Shown in pieces: positions 12,058-22,681 of a stretch of DNA of 64,000 nucleotides. This DNA comes from Helianthus annuus (taxonomy: Eukaryota; Streptophyta; Magnoliopsida; Asterales; Asteraceae), in assembly GCF_002127325.2 (NCBI RefSeq), contig NC_035436.2, forward strand, positions 114,516,088 through 114,580,087. Reading direction: 5' to 3'. The notes below the pieces were generated by a model, which was not told the DNA's origin, ran no database searches, and was given only the letters and a program-made list of their open reading frames with translations. The stretch's first letter is position 1, and the number at the start of each line of letters is the position of its first letter. The position numbers were made by a program, and so were the translations under genes.

Positions 12058-13210
12058 ATGAGTGGATGCGTTAACCTAACTCAAGCCCAGCTAACGGCTC
12101 TAATCAATGAACAAGTTACTGCAGCACTCGCAGCCACTCAGTCAGGAGGTATAACCTGCCATTGCAACTTACTCTAGGATCTTTAGATCCTACTCTCGTA
12201 AACCAACACTTGTGCTTAACTTTGTCACTTCTTGCACACACGACAGGTCAACACGCTCAGCCTCCTGCATGTACCTTCAAAACTTTTATGGACTGTCGAC
12301 CAACTACTTTCAATGGCACTAAAGGAGCTGTAGGCCTCCTCCACTGGTTCGAGAAGCTCGAATCCGTTTTCGAGATGTGTGAATGCCCTGAGGCACGTAA
12401 GGTGAAGTATGCTACTGGTACTCTTGAAGGTCTAACGCTCAGGTTCAAATGCTGGGGATTGTTGCTGCTAACGCCACCCCATGGAATGATTTCAAGGAAC
12501 TGATCAAGGAAGAGTATTGTAGTCGCGATGACATCCACAAGTTGGAAGTCAAGTTCTTCAACTTAAAGATGATGGGGTCAGAAATCGAAGCGTATACAGA
12601 AAGGTCTAATGAGCTGGCAATTTTGTGTCCTACTATGGTGGATCCTCCCATCAAGCTAATCGAGTTGTACCTCAAAGGTTTAGTGCCAGAGATCCAGAGT
12701 CACGTGACAGCAGCAAACCTCGCCACCATCTAGCAAGTCACTCGACTTGCTCATCGTCTCACTGATCAGGCGGTGGAACAGAACAAACTGCCCAAGCGTA
12801 TTGGTACTACTGCTACAACCACTACTACTTCTGATGCCCCCAGCGATAACAAGCGCAAATGGGATGGAGTCTCAAGCAAGGGTTCAACATCGGCTGAGTC
12901 TCAGTCTCAGCAGCGGAAGACTGACGACTACTAGAGTCCTGGTTAACAATCGTCTGGTAGTCAAGGGCAGGGTGGATACAGGGGAAACCACCCCAAGTGC
13001 AATCGATGCAACAGGCATCACAGTGGGCAGTGCAACAAGGGCCGTTGTCTGAGGTGTAACAAGTTTGGTCATGAAGCCAAGGATTGCAGGAGCGCGCGAC
13101 CTGCGAATCAAAATCGTCAACAGCAACAGCAAGTTCCACAGAATCAGCCGCAACAACAGCAGGGTAACAGGGGATGCTTTTAGTGTGGTGCTGAAGGTCA
13201 CTTCAAGAGA
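12058..13210 (+). pseudogene. Element A gag (nucleocapsid part included), broken
   Basis: Gag is the structural capsid/nucleocapsid protein of the retrotransposon particle. The start ATG at 12058 aligns with the gag starts of D and E. A 98-bp intron (12149-12246) interrupts it. The capsid part is recognisable ([20 protein letters not shown] from about 12331). A small deletion near 12437 removes the WWNAQ region and shifts the frame. Nonsense codons lie at 12731, 12932, 12944 and 13181; the last destroys the second CCHC knuckle (the sequence otherwise reads [11 protein letters not shown]). The first knuckle near 13050 reads CLRCNKFGHEAKDC in its own frame. It cannot make a full Gag. Confidence 0.88.
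12149..12246 (+). other. Putative gag intron of element A
   Basis: It begins GTATAACC after GGAG and ends CACGACAG before GTCAACAC. CTTAAC near 12214 is a plausible branch point and the following TTTGTCACTTCTTGC is pyrimidine-rich. Splicing would join the gag frame in the same phase that element B shows without any intron. A perfect inverted repeat TAGGATCT-TT-AGATCCTA occupies 12175-12192. Confidence 0.75.
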
Positions 13211-13222
13211 AACTGCCCCCAA

Positions 13223-15306
13223 TTGAACCAGAATCAGAATAACAACAATAATCAGGGAAACATGATCAACAATGGGAATAACAACGGGGGAATCAATGGA
13301 AACAATGGCGCCCGGGGCCATGCGTTCGTGATTGGTCAGGGCGAAGCAAGGAATGATCCCAACGTCGTGATGGGTAAGTTTCTACTGGATGAGTTTTATG
13401 TTAATGTTTTATTTGATTCGGGTGCCGATACCAGTTATGTGTCTCTAAAAGTTAGTCGAATGTTAAAGCGTGTCCCAACACTTTTGAACACTAAGCACAT
13501 GATAGAGCTAGCAAATGGTAAAAGTTTAGAGGCCACACACGTAGTTAAGGGTTGTAATCTCATCTTAGCTGGTCAGACCTTCTCTATCGACCTCATTCCT
13601 ATTGTTTTGGGTAGTTTCGACATTGTTATTGGGATGGATTGGTTATCGCAACATCGAGTAGAGATCCTCTGTCAGGAGAAGATCGTCCGCATTCCTCGTT
13701 CAAATGGAGAACCTTTAGTGATTCATGGTTTCAAGAGTGGTGCCGTGGTGGGCATCATTTCTTTTCTTAAGGCCCAGAAGTGTTTGCGAAAGGGCCACAC
13801 TGCTTTTTTAGCCCTCGTTACTGACACCTCGAAGAAAGAAAAGAAGATCGAAGATATCCCGATTGTGCATGATTTTCCTGAGGTATTCCCTGAGGAATTA
13901 CCTGGTCTATCGCCTCATCGTCAGGTTGAGTTTCAAATCGAGCTAGCTCCTGGAGTAGCGCCCATAGCTCGTGCACCTTATCGTTTAGCTCCATCAGAAC
14001 TAGAAGAACTGTCCACGCAACTGCAAGAGCTCTTGGATAAGGGCTTTATTCATCCTAGCTCTTCGCCTTGGGGAGCTCCAGTATTATTTGTGAAGAAGAA
14101 AGACGGTACTTTCAGAATGTGCATCAACTACCGCGAACTCAACAAGGTGACTATGAAGAACCGCTATCCACTTCCACGCATTGATGACTTATTCGAACAG
14201 CTGTAAGGGTCGAGCTACGATTCGAAGATTGACATGAGGTCAGGTTACCATCAACTGAGAGTACGAGACGAGGATATCTCAAAGACAGCATTTAGAACTC
14301 ATTATGGGCATTACGAGTTTCTAGTTATGCCTTTTGGATTGACAAACGCGCCTGAAGTCTTCATGGGTCTTATGAACAGAGTGTGCAAGCCCTACCTGGA
14401 CAAATTCATTATTGTATTCTTCGACGACATCCTGATCTATTCTATGAGTCAGGAGGAACACGAGCATCATCTACGGCTTATCTTAGAACTTCTTCGAAAA
14501 GAACAGTTGTACGCTAAGTTTTCGAAATGCGAGTTTTGGCTTCGTGAAGTCCACTTTCTAGATCACGTGGTAAACAAGGATGGGATTCATGTTGATCCAT
14601 CCAAGGTTAACTCGATCAAAGACTGGCCTGCACCCTGTACACCAACAGAAATCCGCCAATTCTTGGGTTTGGCGGGCTACTACAGAAGGTTCATCAAGGA
14701 TTTTTCCAAGATTGCGCAACCTCTCACCTCACTCACTCAGAAAGGCGTCACCTATCGTTGGGGTAATGCATAGGAATCAGCATTTCAACACTTAAAGGAT
14801 AGACTTTGTAGCACACCTATTCTTTCATTGCCAGAAGGCACAGACGATTTTGTAGTTTATTATGACGTGTCAGTTCAGGGTCTTGGTTGTGTGTTGATGC
14901 AACGGGATAAAGTCATTGCATACGCCTCACGCCAAGTTAAAGTTCACGAAAGGAACTACACTACATACAATCTGGAGCTGGGAGCTGTTGTTTTAACGCT
15001 TAAGATATGGAGACATTACCTGTACGGTACCAAGTGCACCATTTACACCGATCACAGGAGTCTCGAGCATATCTTCAAACAGAAGAAATTGAACATGCGA
15101 CAACGTCGATGGGTCGAGCTCTTGAATGACTACGAATGCGCGATCAAGTACCATCCGGGCAAAGCTAATGTCGTGGCCGACGCCCTCAGTCGAAAGGATA
15201 CTACACCTAGGCGTGTGCGAGCGTTACAACTCACGATTCAATCTAGTCTTCCTTCCCAGATATGAGAAGCTCAGGTTGAGGCATTGAAACCGGAAAACGT
15301 CAGGGC
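13223..15306 (+). pseudogene. Element A pol, first part: protease, RT, RNase H
   Basis: This is the 5' half of the polymerase polyprotein of a chromovirus. The protease motif [12 protein letters not shown] begins near 13408. The RT domain starts around 13995 and keeps FFDDILIYS near 14418-14444; RNase H starts near 14846 ([10 protein letters not shown]). Nonsense codons at 14204 (TAA), 14771 (TAG) and 15263 (TGA) break it. Each corresponds to CAA, CAG or CGA in D, i.e. C to T on the coding strand. The sequence stops at 15306, where B is inserted, and resumes at 25463. Confidence 0.9.
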
Positions 15307-15603
15307 TGTCACACCCCCAAAATCCACCTGCGGAATATCACCGCTTGGGAGCGTGACTGACCAGGATCAAGCCACCAATCATATTGAACATGTAATTAAT
15401 ATCAAGTAAAATAAATGCAAACCAATCATTCAATACGATAGGTGTTCAAAACATAATTATAGTATCAAGTGTAGCGGAAGCATAAGTACGAAAACCCAAT
15501 GTATATCATAGTTCAAATGTTTAAATGTTTTAACATGGCATCCACGATCCATGCTCCACAACGACCTGCTCCTCCCTGTGCAAGCTCCATGTATCTAACG
15601 ACC

Positions 15604-16110
15604 TGCAAGGCATGTAACAGTGGATCAACAACTAGTTGAGCGAGTTCACAATTTATAGTTCGGTATTTGTAATAGTATAGTAAGCCTTGTATTCGTTCAT
15701 TAAGTCATGTATCGTAATAGTTCGTATCGCGGCCCTTCAGGCATGTATGCGAAGATTAGGGTAAGTTCTCAAGTATTCTAGACTAGGTATGTTTATATCG
15801 CGGCCACCCGGCACCTGTGCGAAGTTTTAGTGTATAGTTCGCAGCCTTCCTAGGCATGTGTGCGAAGATTAGTCATATTATCGCAGCCAACCCTGGCATG
15901 TGTGCGAAGATCAGTCATATTATCGCAGCCAATCCCGGCGTGTGTGCGAAGATCAGTTCTATAAGCATCACTAGTCTAGCAGTATCTTAACCAATCACCT
16001 TCCTCACCCGAGGATCATATCACTACGTTCCATTATCTAGAGAAGTACAAATAAATACATCAATCCCATCCCCACCCTGGGAACCCCATGCCTTGGATGT
16101 GTGAACTCAC
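15604..16110 (-). other. Putative leader intron in LTR B (copy at 22979-23476)
   Basis: On the minus strand the donor is CCAAG/GTGAGTTC at 16110 and the acceptor CATGCCTTGCAG/GTC at 15604, 507 bp. Inside it lies an array of GCGGCC...GGCATGTGTGCGAAGAT units at about 15725-15955. The same pair in the other LTR is 23476 to 22979. Confidence 0.55.
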
Positions 16111-16737
16111 CTTGGTTTGCTCGGTATGCTAGGTTATGCACTCACAAGTGATCAGTCAAGTCCTAGTGTATGCACGTGTAATAAATCAGTTCATGTTCGT
16201 AAAGATTTACATGCAATCCATGTCATATCATGTACTTAAGCACTTATCATGTATCACATAAGCAGATAAACAAAGTCGTGCAATTCATGTTCCATGTAAG
16301 TGTCATTTACAGTTTGCCCTATCATGGTTATTCGTAACATACTTGACAGGGTTAACATACGTAACAGAAATAATAAACTAACAGAGTCAGTTAGCTAACA
16401 ACGTTCACAACCCATTAGGGTTACATGCTTAACGGAGTTACACCAATTTAACACAGCAATTCACATCTCAGGTGTACATATCACACAATGACACCGTTAT
16501 CACATGAATCTGTTATAACAAAATCCTACCATTGATTATCAACAACCCTAACCACTTCTGTTTTGTTCCAGACGATACACATCCAACATGATATTCATGT
16601 ATAAGCAGAATCATCAAAATCGCATAGTGAGCATGACCCATTACAACATATTAGATCCCTATCATGTGTCTATATTACTGACCCATATACATTGTCCTAA
16701 GAGTCGAACCCTTGTTCGTGCATATATAGAGTTCAGA

Positions 16738-17250
16738 CAAAGCTATGAACTTCGGACTTCCCTTTCATCATTCAAAGAAGTCAGACCACACATGTTATCC
16801 AAAAACTCGGACCATAGGTAACATCATACAGGAAGTCGGACCATCTTATATATATGAAGTCGGACTCACCCATTCATTAAAACTCGGACCAAGTGGGGGG
16901 GGGTTAAAGCTCGGATAGGTGGGTGGGGGATCACAAAGTCGGACATAGGGAGTGGTCACAAAACTCGGACACACCCTCAACCAAAGAATTCGGATCCTAT
17001 GCATCTTATAAAAAACTCAGACCATTCACTTATCTAAAGTAAAACTCGGACCAAAGAGTTGTCACAAAGGTCGGACCCCTTTCTAAAAGTCGGATATGAT
17101 TATGCTATGTAAAAACTCGGACATCACAATGTGTTAAAGGTCGGATGTGATATGTTATGTAAGAAGGTCGGACATATGATGCATATAAAGGTCGGACAAT
17201 CTTAAATATGTAAAAGGTCGGATTATACACTCTCATGAAGCTCGGACATC
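16738..17250. repeat. Cluster of GTCGGAC / CTCGGAC motifs in LTR B
   Basis: About twenty copies of the heptamer AGTCGGAC, ACTCGGAC or GGTCGGAC occur at irregular spacing. The same cluster is in the other LTR at about 24115-24620. It lies between the minus-strand promoter and the splice-donor motif. Confidence 0.85.
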
Positions 17251-17992
17251 ATGTACCATCAATCATCGAGCAAACATATGTCACATGAACAACAGTTACG
17301 TTTTCACACTATCACAACGAAGAAACCCTAATTACATTGCACCTGTCTAGCACCCATCCAATTATCAAATCAATCATGTGTTCTTAATCATCAAGCAATC
17401 GATTAAACAACTATTCAATCATCATTATCACAATAATCCAAATCAAATCAAGAATCGCAGAAATTATATGAAGAACTAGGGTTTTCATGAACACATAATC
17501 ACGAATCTAGAATTGATAATAATCAAGCAATCAATTAGGGTTTACAAGTATTGCAATGATCAATAAACAATTACCTTGAATGATTCTAGAGAAATAAAGG
17601 AATCAAACGTGATGACTATCTTGTGCCAATGATGATGATGGTGATGATTGCCAGAGAAAAGTACGTGCTTGGATTTTTTTGTGAAATGATTAGTGAAAAA
17701 GGGATTAGGGTTAAGTATAGTTTAAGTTTCACTAATTACTCTATACACCCTGCATTATTATATCTTACACAAGCACACCATCTCATATCAATTTCACAGT
17801 TACACCACCAAGTTTATATATTTGTCAAGTCTTTCAATATTTAACAAACAATCATGCATAATCGCACAATACAATTCATTGCATCAAAGCGTATACAATT
17901 CCATAGCAACTAATTGTGCAATTAAACAACTAAACAATAAATGAACGTGCAATAAATGCGAAATAGAAATCTTGGAAATTCGAGTTGTCACA

Positions 17993-18140
17993 TTATCCCC
18001 AACTTAAAAGAAATTTCGTCCCGAAATTTGGTACGCACTCACTGAGGAAGCTAGGTAAGCTGTATTGTTCACTGGTTTTCCTGGGGTGTCACATCATCCC
18101 CCCGTTGATTTGGAATTTCGTCCCGAAATTCCGTAGTAGT
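17993..18140 (-). promoter_or_regulatory. Duplicated hairpin/polypurine module at the 3' end of B
   Basis: On the minus strand two modules occur 101 bp apart. Each has a hairpin with CGAAATT-type arms around a three-base loop, a purine-rich tract, then TGTGACA. The first leads into TGTGACACCCC at 18093, the second into TGTGACAACTCG at 17992. In B the first is the LTR boundary, so the second lies inside U3. Confidence 0.85.
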
Positions 18141-21100
18141 AGCTTCAGTCTCAGTAGTGGTTGCATTGGTTCCGAATAACTGGGGATACTTTTCTGTCAT
18201 CTGGTCTTCGCGTTCCCAAGTGTACTATGGGCCACGACGGGAGTTCCAACGAACTCGAACAAGAGGGATTCTCTTGTGTTTGAGGACCTTAACATCCCGG
18301 TCCGTGATTTCAACTGGTTCCTCGACGAACTGCAACCACTCGTCGATAGTGAGTTCCTTAAAAGGAATTATGAGAGTCTCATCTGACAGGCACTTCTTCA
18401 GATTCGACACATGGAACACGTTGTGAACTGCACCGAGTTCAGCTGGTAGGTTTAGTCTGTAGGCTACCCTGCTTATTCTTTCAGTGATTTCGAACGGTCC
18501 AACTTACCGTGGATTGAGCTTGCCTCGTATACCAAATCGAACCACACCCTTCCAAGGTGAGACTTTGAGTAGCACTCGATCCCCAACTTGGAATTCGAGC
18601 GGTTTTCTGCGTTTATCAGCGTAGCTTTTCTGGCGATCACGAGCCGCCGCCATGCGTTGTCGTATCTGTGCTATTCGTTCAGTAGCGTCAACTACCATTT
18701 CTGGACCTGTGATCTGACTATCCCCCACCTCTGCCCAACAGAGAGGTGACCGGCATTTACGTCCGTACAATGCCTCGAATGGAGCGGCTTGTATGCTGGT
18801 GCGATAACTGTTATTATATGAAAACTCCACTAAAGGGAGATGTTTTTCCCAGCTGTTGCCGAAATCAATAACACATGCCCGAAGCATGTCTTCTAGGGTT
18901 TGAATCGTGCGCTCAGACTGCCCATCCGTCTGAGGGTGATAAGCTGTGCTCATGTCTAAACGAGAGCCAAAAGCTTTGTGCATCGTTTGCCATAGTTCTG
19001 AAGTGAATCGTGCATCTCGATCCGAAATAATAGAGGTTGGCACCCCGTGCCTTGAAACAACTTCTTTCAAGTAGATGTCTGCTAGAGTGGAGAACTTATC
19101 CGTTTGTTTGATAGCCAAGAATTGAGCAGACTTGGTGAGTCGATCCACGATCACCCAAATAGTATCACTCCCACGCTGGGATCTGGGCAGGCCAGTAACA
19201 AAATCCATGGAAATTTCTTCCCATTTCCACTGCGGTATCTTAGGTTGCTGAAGTAGGCTTGAGGGTTTCTGGTACTCTGTCTTGACTCTCGCACAAGTCA
19301 AACATTTGCCGACGTATGTTGCTATGTGGGCCTTCATGCTAGGCCACCAGTATGTAGTTCTATGATCGTGGTACATTTTATCCGAACCTGGATGTACCGA
19401 GTAGCGAGACTTAAGAGCTTCATCCATCACAAGTTCTCGTAAACCGCCGTATAGTGGTACCCAAATATGCCCTGTTACATAGTAGGCGCCGTCTTCCTTC
19501 TGTTCTAATCATTGCCTTGAGCCGCGTAAGGCTTCAGCCCTGACGTTTTCTGGTTTCAATGCTTCAACCTGAGCATTTCGTATCTGTGTAGGAAGATCAG
19601 ACTGAATAGTGAGCTGCAGAGCTCGTACACGCCTAGGTAGAGCGTCTTTCCGACTGAGAGCGTCAGCCACAACATTAGCTTTGCCTGGATGGTACTTGAT
19701 GGCGCATTCGTAATCATTAAGTAACTCGACCCATCGTCGTTGACGCATGTTTAATCCTTCAGCTTGAAGACATGCTCGAGACTCCTATGATCGGTGTAAA
19801 CAGTGCACTTGGTACCGTACAGGTAGTGTCGCCATATCTTAAGCGCGAAAACAACAGCTCCCAGCTCTAAATCGTGCGTCGTGTAGTTCCGTTCATGAAT
19901 TTTGAGTTGACGAGAAGCGTAGGAAATAACTTTATCCCGCTGCATCAATACACAACCAAGCCCCTGTATCGATGCGTCACAATAGACCACAAAATCATCC
20001 ATGCCCTCTGGCAATGAGAGAATAGGTGCGCTGCATAGTCTATCCTTCAGGTACTGAAAGGCAGTTTCTTATGTATTACCCCAACGATAGGTAACACCTT
20101 TCTGTGTCAACATATTGAGCGGCTGTGCGATCTTGGAGAAGTCTTTTATAAATCGTCTGTAATACCCCGCCAAACCCAAGAGTTGGTGTATTTCCGTTGG
20201 TGTACGCGGTGCAGGCCAGTTCCTGATCGAATCTACCTTGGATGGATCGACATGAATCCCATCCCTGTTCACCAGATGGCCTAAGAAGTGGACTTCACGA
20301 AGCCAGAAGTCGCATTTTGAAAACTTGGCGTACAGTTGCTCCTTTCGAAGAAGTTCCAAGATAAGGCGTAAGTGCTGCTCGTGTTCCTCCTGACTCTTGG
20401 AGTAGATCAGAATGTCGTCGATGAAGACAATGACGAACTTGTCAAGATAGGGTTTGCACACCTTGTTCATTAGATCCATAAATACGGCAGGCGCGTTCGT
20501 TAACCCAAATGGCATGACAAGAAACTCGTAGTGACCGTAGCGAGTTCTGAATGCTGTCTTGGAGACGTCCTCATCCCGGACTCTCAGCTGATGATACCCT
20601 GACCTTAGATCAATCTTGGAATAGTAACTTGACCCTTGCAACTGGTCGAATAAGTCGTCAATGCGTGGAAGAGGATAGCGGTTCTTCACTGTGACCTTGT
20701 TCAGTTCGCGGTAGTCTATGCACATTCTGAAAGTGCCATCCTTCTTTTTCATGAATAATACTGGAGCTCCCCAAGGCGAAGAGCTTGGACGAATAAAGCC
20801 CTTATCCAAGAGCTCTTGTAGCTGCGTCGATAGTTCTTCCAATTCGGATGGAGCTATGCGGTACGGTGCGTGAGCTATAGGTGCTGTCCAGAACTATAGG
20901 AATGAGGTCGATAGGGAACGTCTGACCAGCGACGATAAGATTACAACCCTGAACTATGTACGGCCTCTAAACCTTTACCACTAGTTAACACTACGACACG
21001 TTGGGTGTTCAAGGGAGTTGGTGTACGTTTTAACATTCGACTAACTTTCAAAGACATATAATTGGTATTCACACCCGAATCAAACAAAACAGTAACGTAA

Positions 21101-22359
21101 AAGTCGTCAAGAAGAAACTTACCCATGACTACGTTGGGATCATTTCTCGCTTCTCCCTGCCCCAGCACAAATACTCGTCCCCTAGCTTCATTGCCGTTGT
21201 TGTTCCCACCATTGTTGTTGTTGTTGCCATTTCCCTGATTGTTGTTATTGTTGCGATTCTGGTTCTGGTTAAACTGGGGACAATCACGCTTGAAATGACC
21301 TTCAGCCCCACACTGAAAACATCCCCTGTTGCCCCGCTGTTGCTGTTGCTGCGGGTTCTGTGGAGCTGGTGGTGGGTGTTGCTGATTCTGATTTGCAGGT
21401 CGCGAGCTCCTGGAGTCTTTAGCTTCATGCCCTAACTTGAGACATCTCTGACAACGCTCCTTACGACACCGTCCACTGTGGTGTCTGTTGCACCTATTAC
21501 ACAATGGGTGAACTCCTCGATATCCACCCTACCCATGATTACCCGAAGAGTGCTGACTGGGACTCTGATAACTGTCAGTTTTGCGTTGCTGAACCTGTGA
21601 CTGAACTGAAGCTGAACCTTTACTGGAATCCCCATCCCATTTTTTTTTGTTGTCACTGCGAGTAGCAAAAGTAGTAACAGCAGTAGTGGTAGCACTGATG
21701 CGTTTTGGCAGCTTGTTCTGATCCACTGCCTGATCCGTAATACGATGAGCAAGGCGCTGAATAGCCTGGATATTATCAAGATTAGCCGATGTCACGTGGC
21801 TCTAAATCTCTGGCGCTAACCCCTTGAGATACAACTCGATGCGCTTGACTGGAGGGTCCACCATAGTTGGACACAGCACTGCCAGTTCGTTTGACCTTTT
21901 AGTGTAAGCTTCTATTTCTGACCCAGTCATTTTCAAATGGTAGAACTCATCTTCCAACTTGTGAATATCTTCACGTGTGCAGTACTCCCTTTTTATCAGC
22001 TCCTTGAAATCATTCCAAGGGGTGGCGTTAGCAGCTGCCAACCCTAGGATCTGTACTTGCGCGTTCCACCATGTCAACGCGATTCATTCCAAAGTACCAG
22101 TGGCGTACTTGACCCTGCGGTCCTCAGGGCATTCACACATTTCGAATACTGACTCTAGTTTCTCAAACCAATGGAGGAGTCCCACTGCCCCCTCGGTGCC
22201 ACTGTATGAGCTTGGACGACAATCCATGAAGTTCTTGAAAGTACAAACAGGCTGATGAGCGTGTTGACCTCCTGCGTTTGCAGCTGCAAGTGCCGCAGCT
22301 ACTCGTTAATTGATAAGTGCCGTCAACTGGTCTTGAGTCATGTTAATGTGTCCAGCCAT
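18069..22359 (-). pseudogene. Element B gag-pol, broken, intronless gag
   Basis: The start ATG is at 22359 (minus), matching A and D. Gag runs without the intron; the junction GGAG/GTCAAC is at 22269/22268. CCHC knuckles lie at about 21430-21480 and 21270-21320, and the protease motif (LFDSGVN, Ala changed to Val) near 21095. A deletion near 20898 removes the rest of protease and the linker to RT. RT (20842-20069) keeps FIDDILIYS. RNase H (20014 to about 19500) and integrase (19430-18504) follow, then the chromodomain (about 18400-18225). Nonsense changes include 22090, 21800, 20070, 19510 and 18505, plus a one-base frameshift near 19755. The pol stop at 18069-18071 lies inside the LTR. Confidence 0.9.
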
Positions 22360-22602
22360 TGTTCTTCATAGTAAAAGTAGTGTAAGTGAGAATGGTTCGC
22401 GAGTAGTGTGATGACAGAAGAGTGTAAGCACATAGGTGTTCTCATGTAATAACGAATAGCAAGTAATGTAATCTAAGCATACCACGAGCAAAGTTCTATA
22501 TATTTCTAGCAAGCAGGTAATAAACATAAACCTTATTACCTAGGATGTTGAGTCTTGCACGTGGAGCGAAGCGTCGTTGTGGATCGTTGAGAGCACTGTT
22601 CT

Positions 22603-22678
22603 GGTTATAGTCTGGTTTTAATAAAAACGTTTTCCCCTATTAAAACCAAGTTCTCTATAACCAATGGCTCTGATACCA
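22603..22678 (-). promoter_or_regulatory. Element B PBS and post-PBS stem-loop
   Basis: The PBS complement TGGCTCTGATACCA is at 22665-22678. The adjoining stem-loop has outer arms GGTTATAG (22603-22610) and CTATAACC (22655-22662), inner arms GGTTTTAATA and TATTAAAACC, and the self-complementary AAAACGTTTT at 22624-22633 in the apical part. Confidence 0.85.
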
Positions 22679-22681
22679 ATC

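Larger units (their letters stand above)
15307..18093 (-). mobile_element. Element B 3' LTR
   Basis: It is 2787 bp, from TGTCACACCCCC to CTGGGGTGTCACA on the plus strand. The internal polypurine tract complement TCATCCCCCCGTTGATTTGG abuts it at 18094. A minus-strand TATA (AATATATAAAC) lies at about 17814-17823. The partner is 22682-25462 (2781 bp), with about 1% differences by eye. Confidence 0.95.

Noticed and set aside
12825..13321. Antisense frames of 104 and 145 codons opposite A gag (similar one at 35182-35580 opposite D gag)
   Set aside because: They lie opposite the repetitive Gln/Asn-rich nucleocapsid region and reflect its codon composition. No start context or domain is seen.
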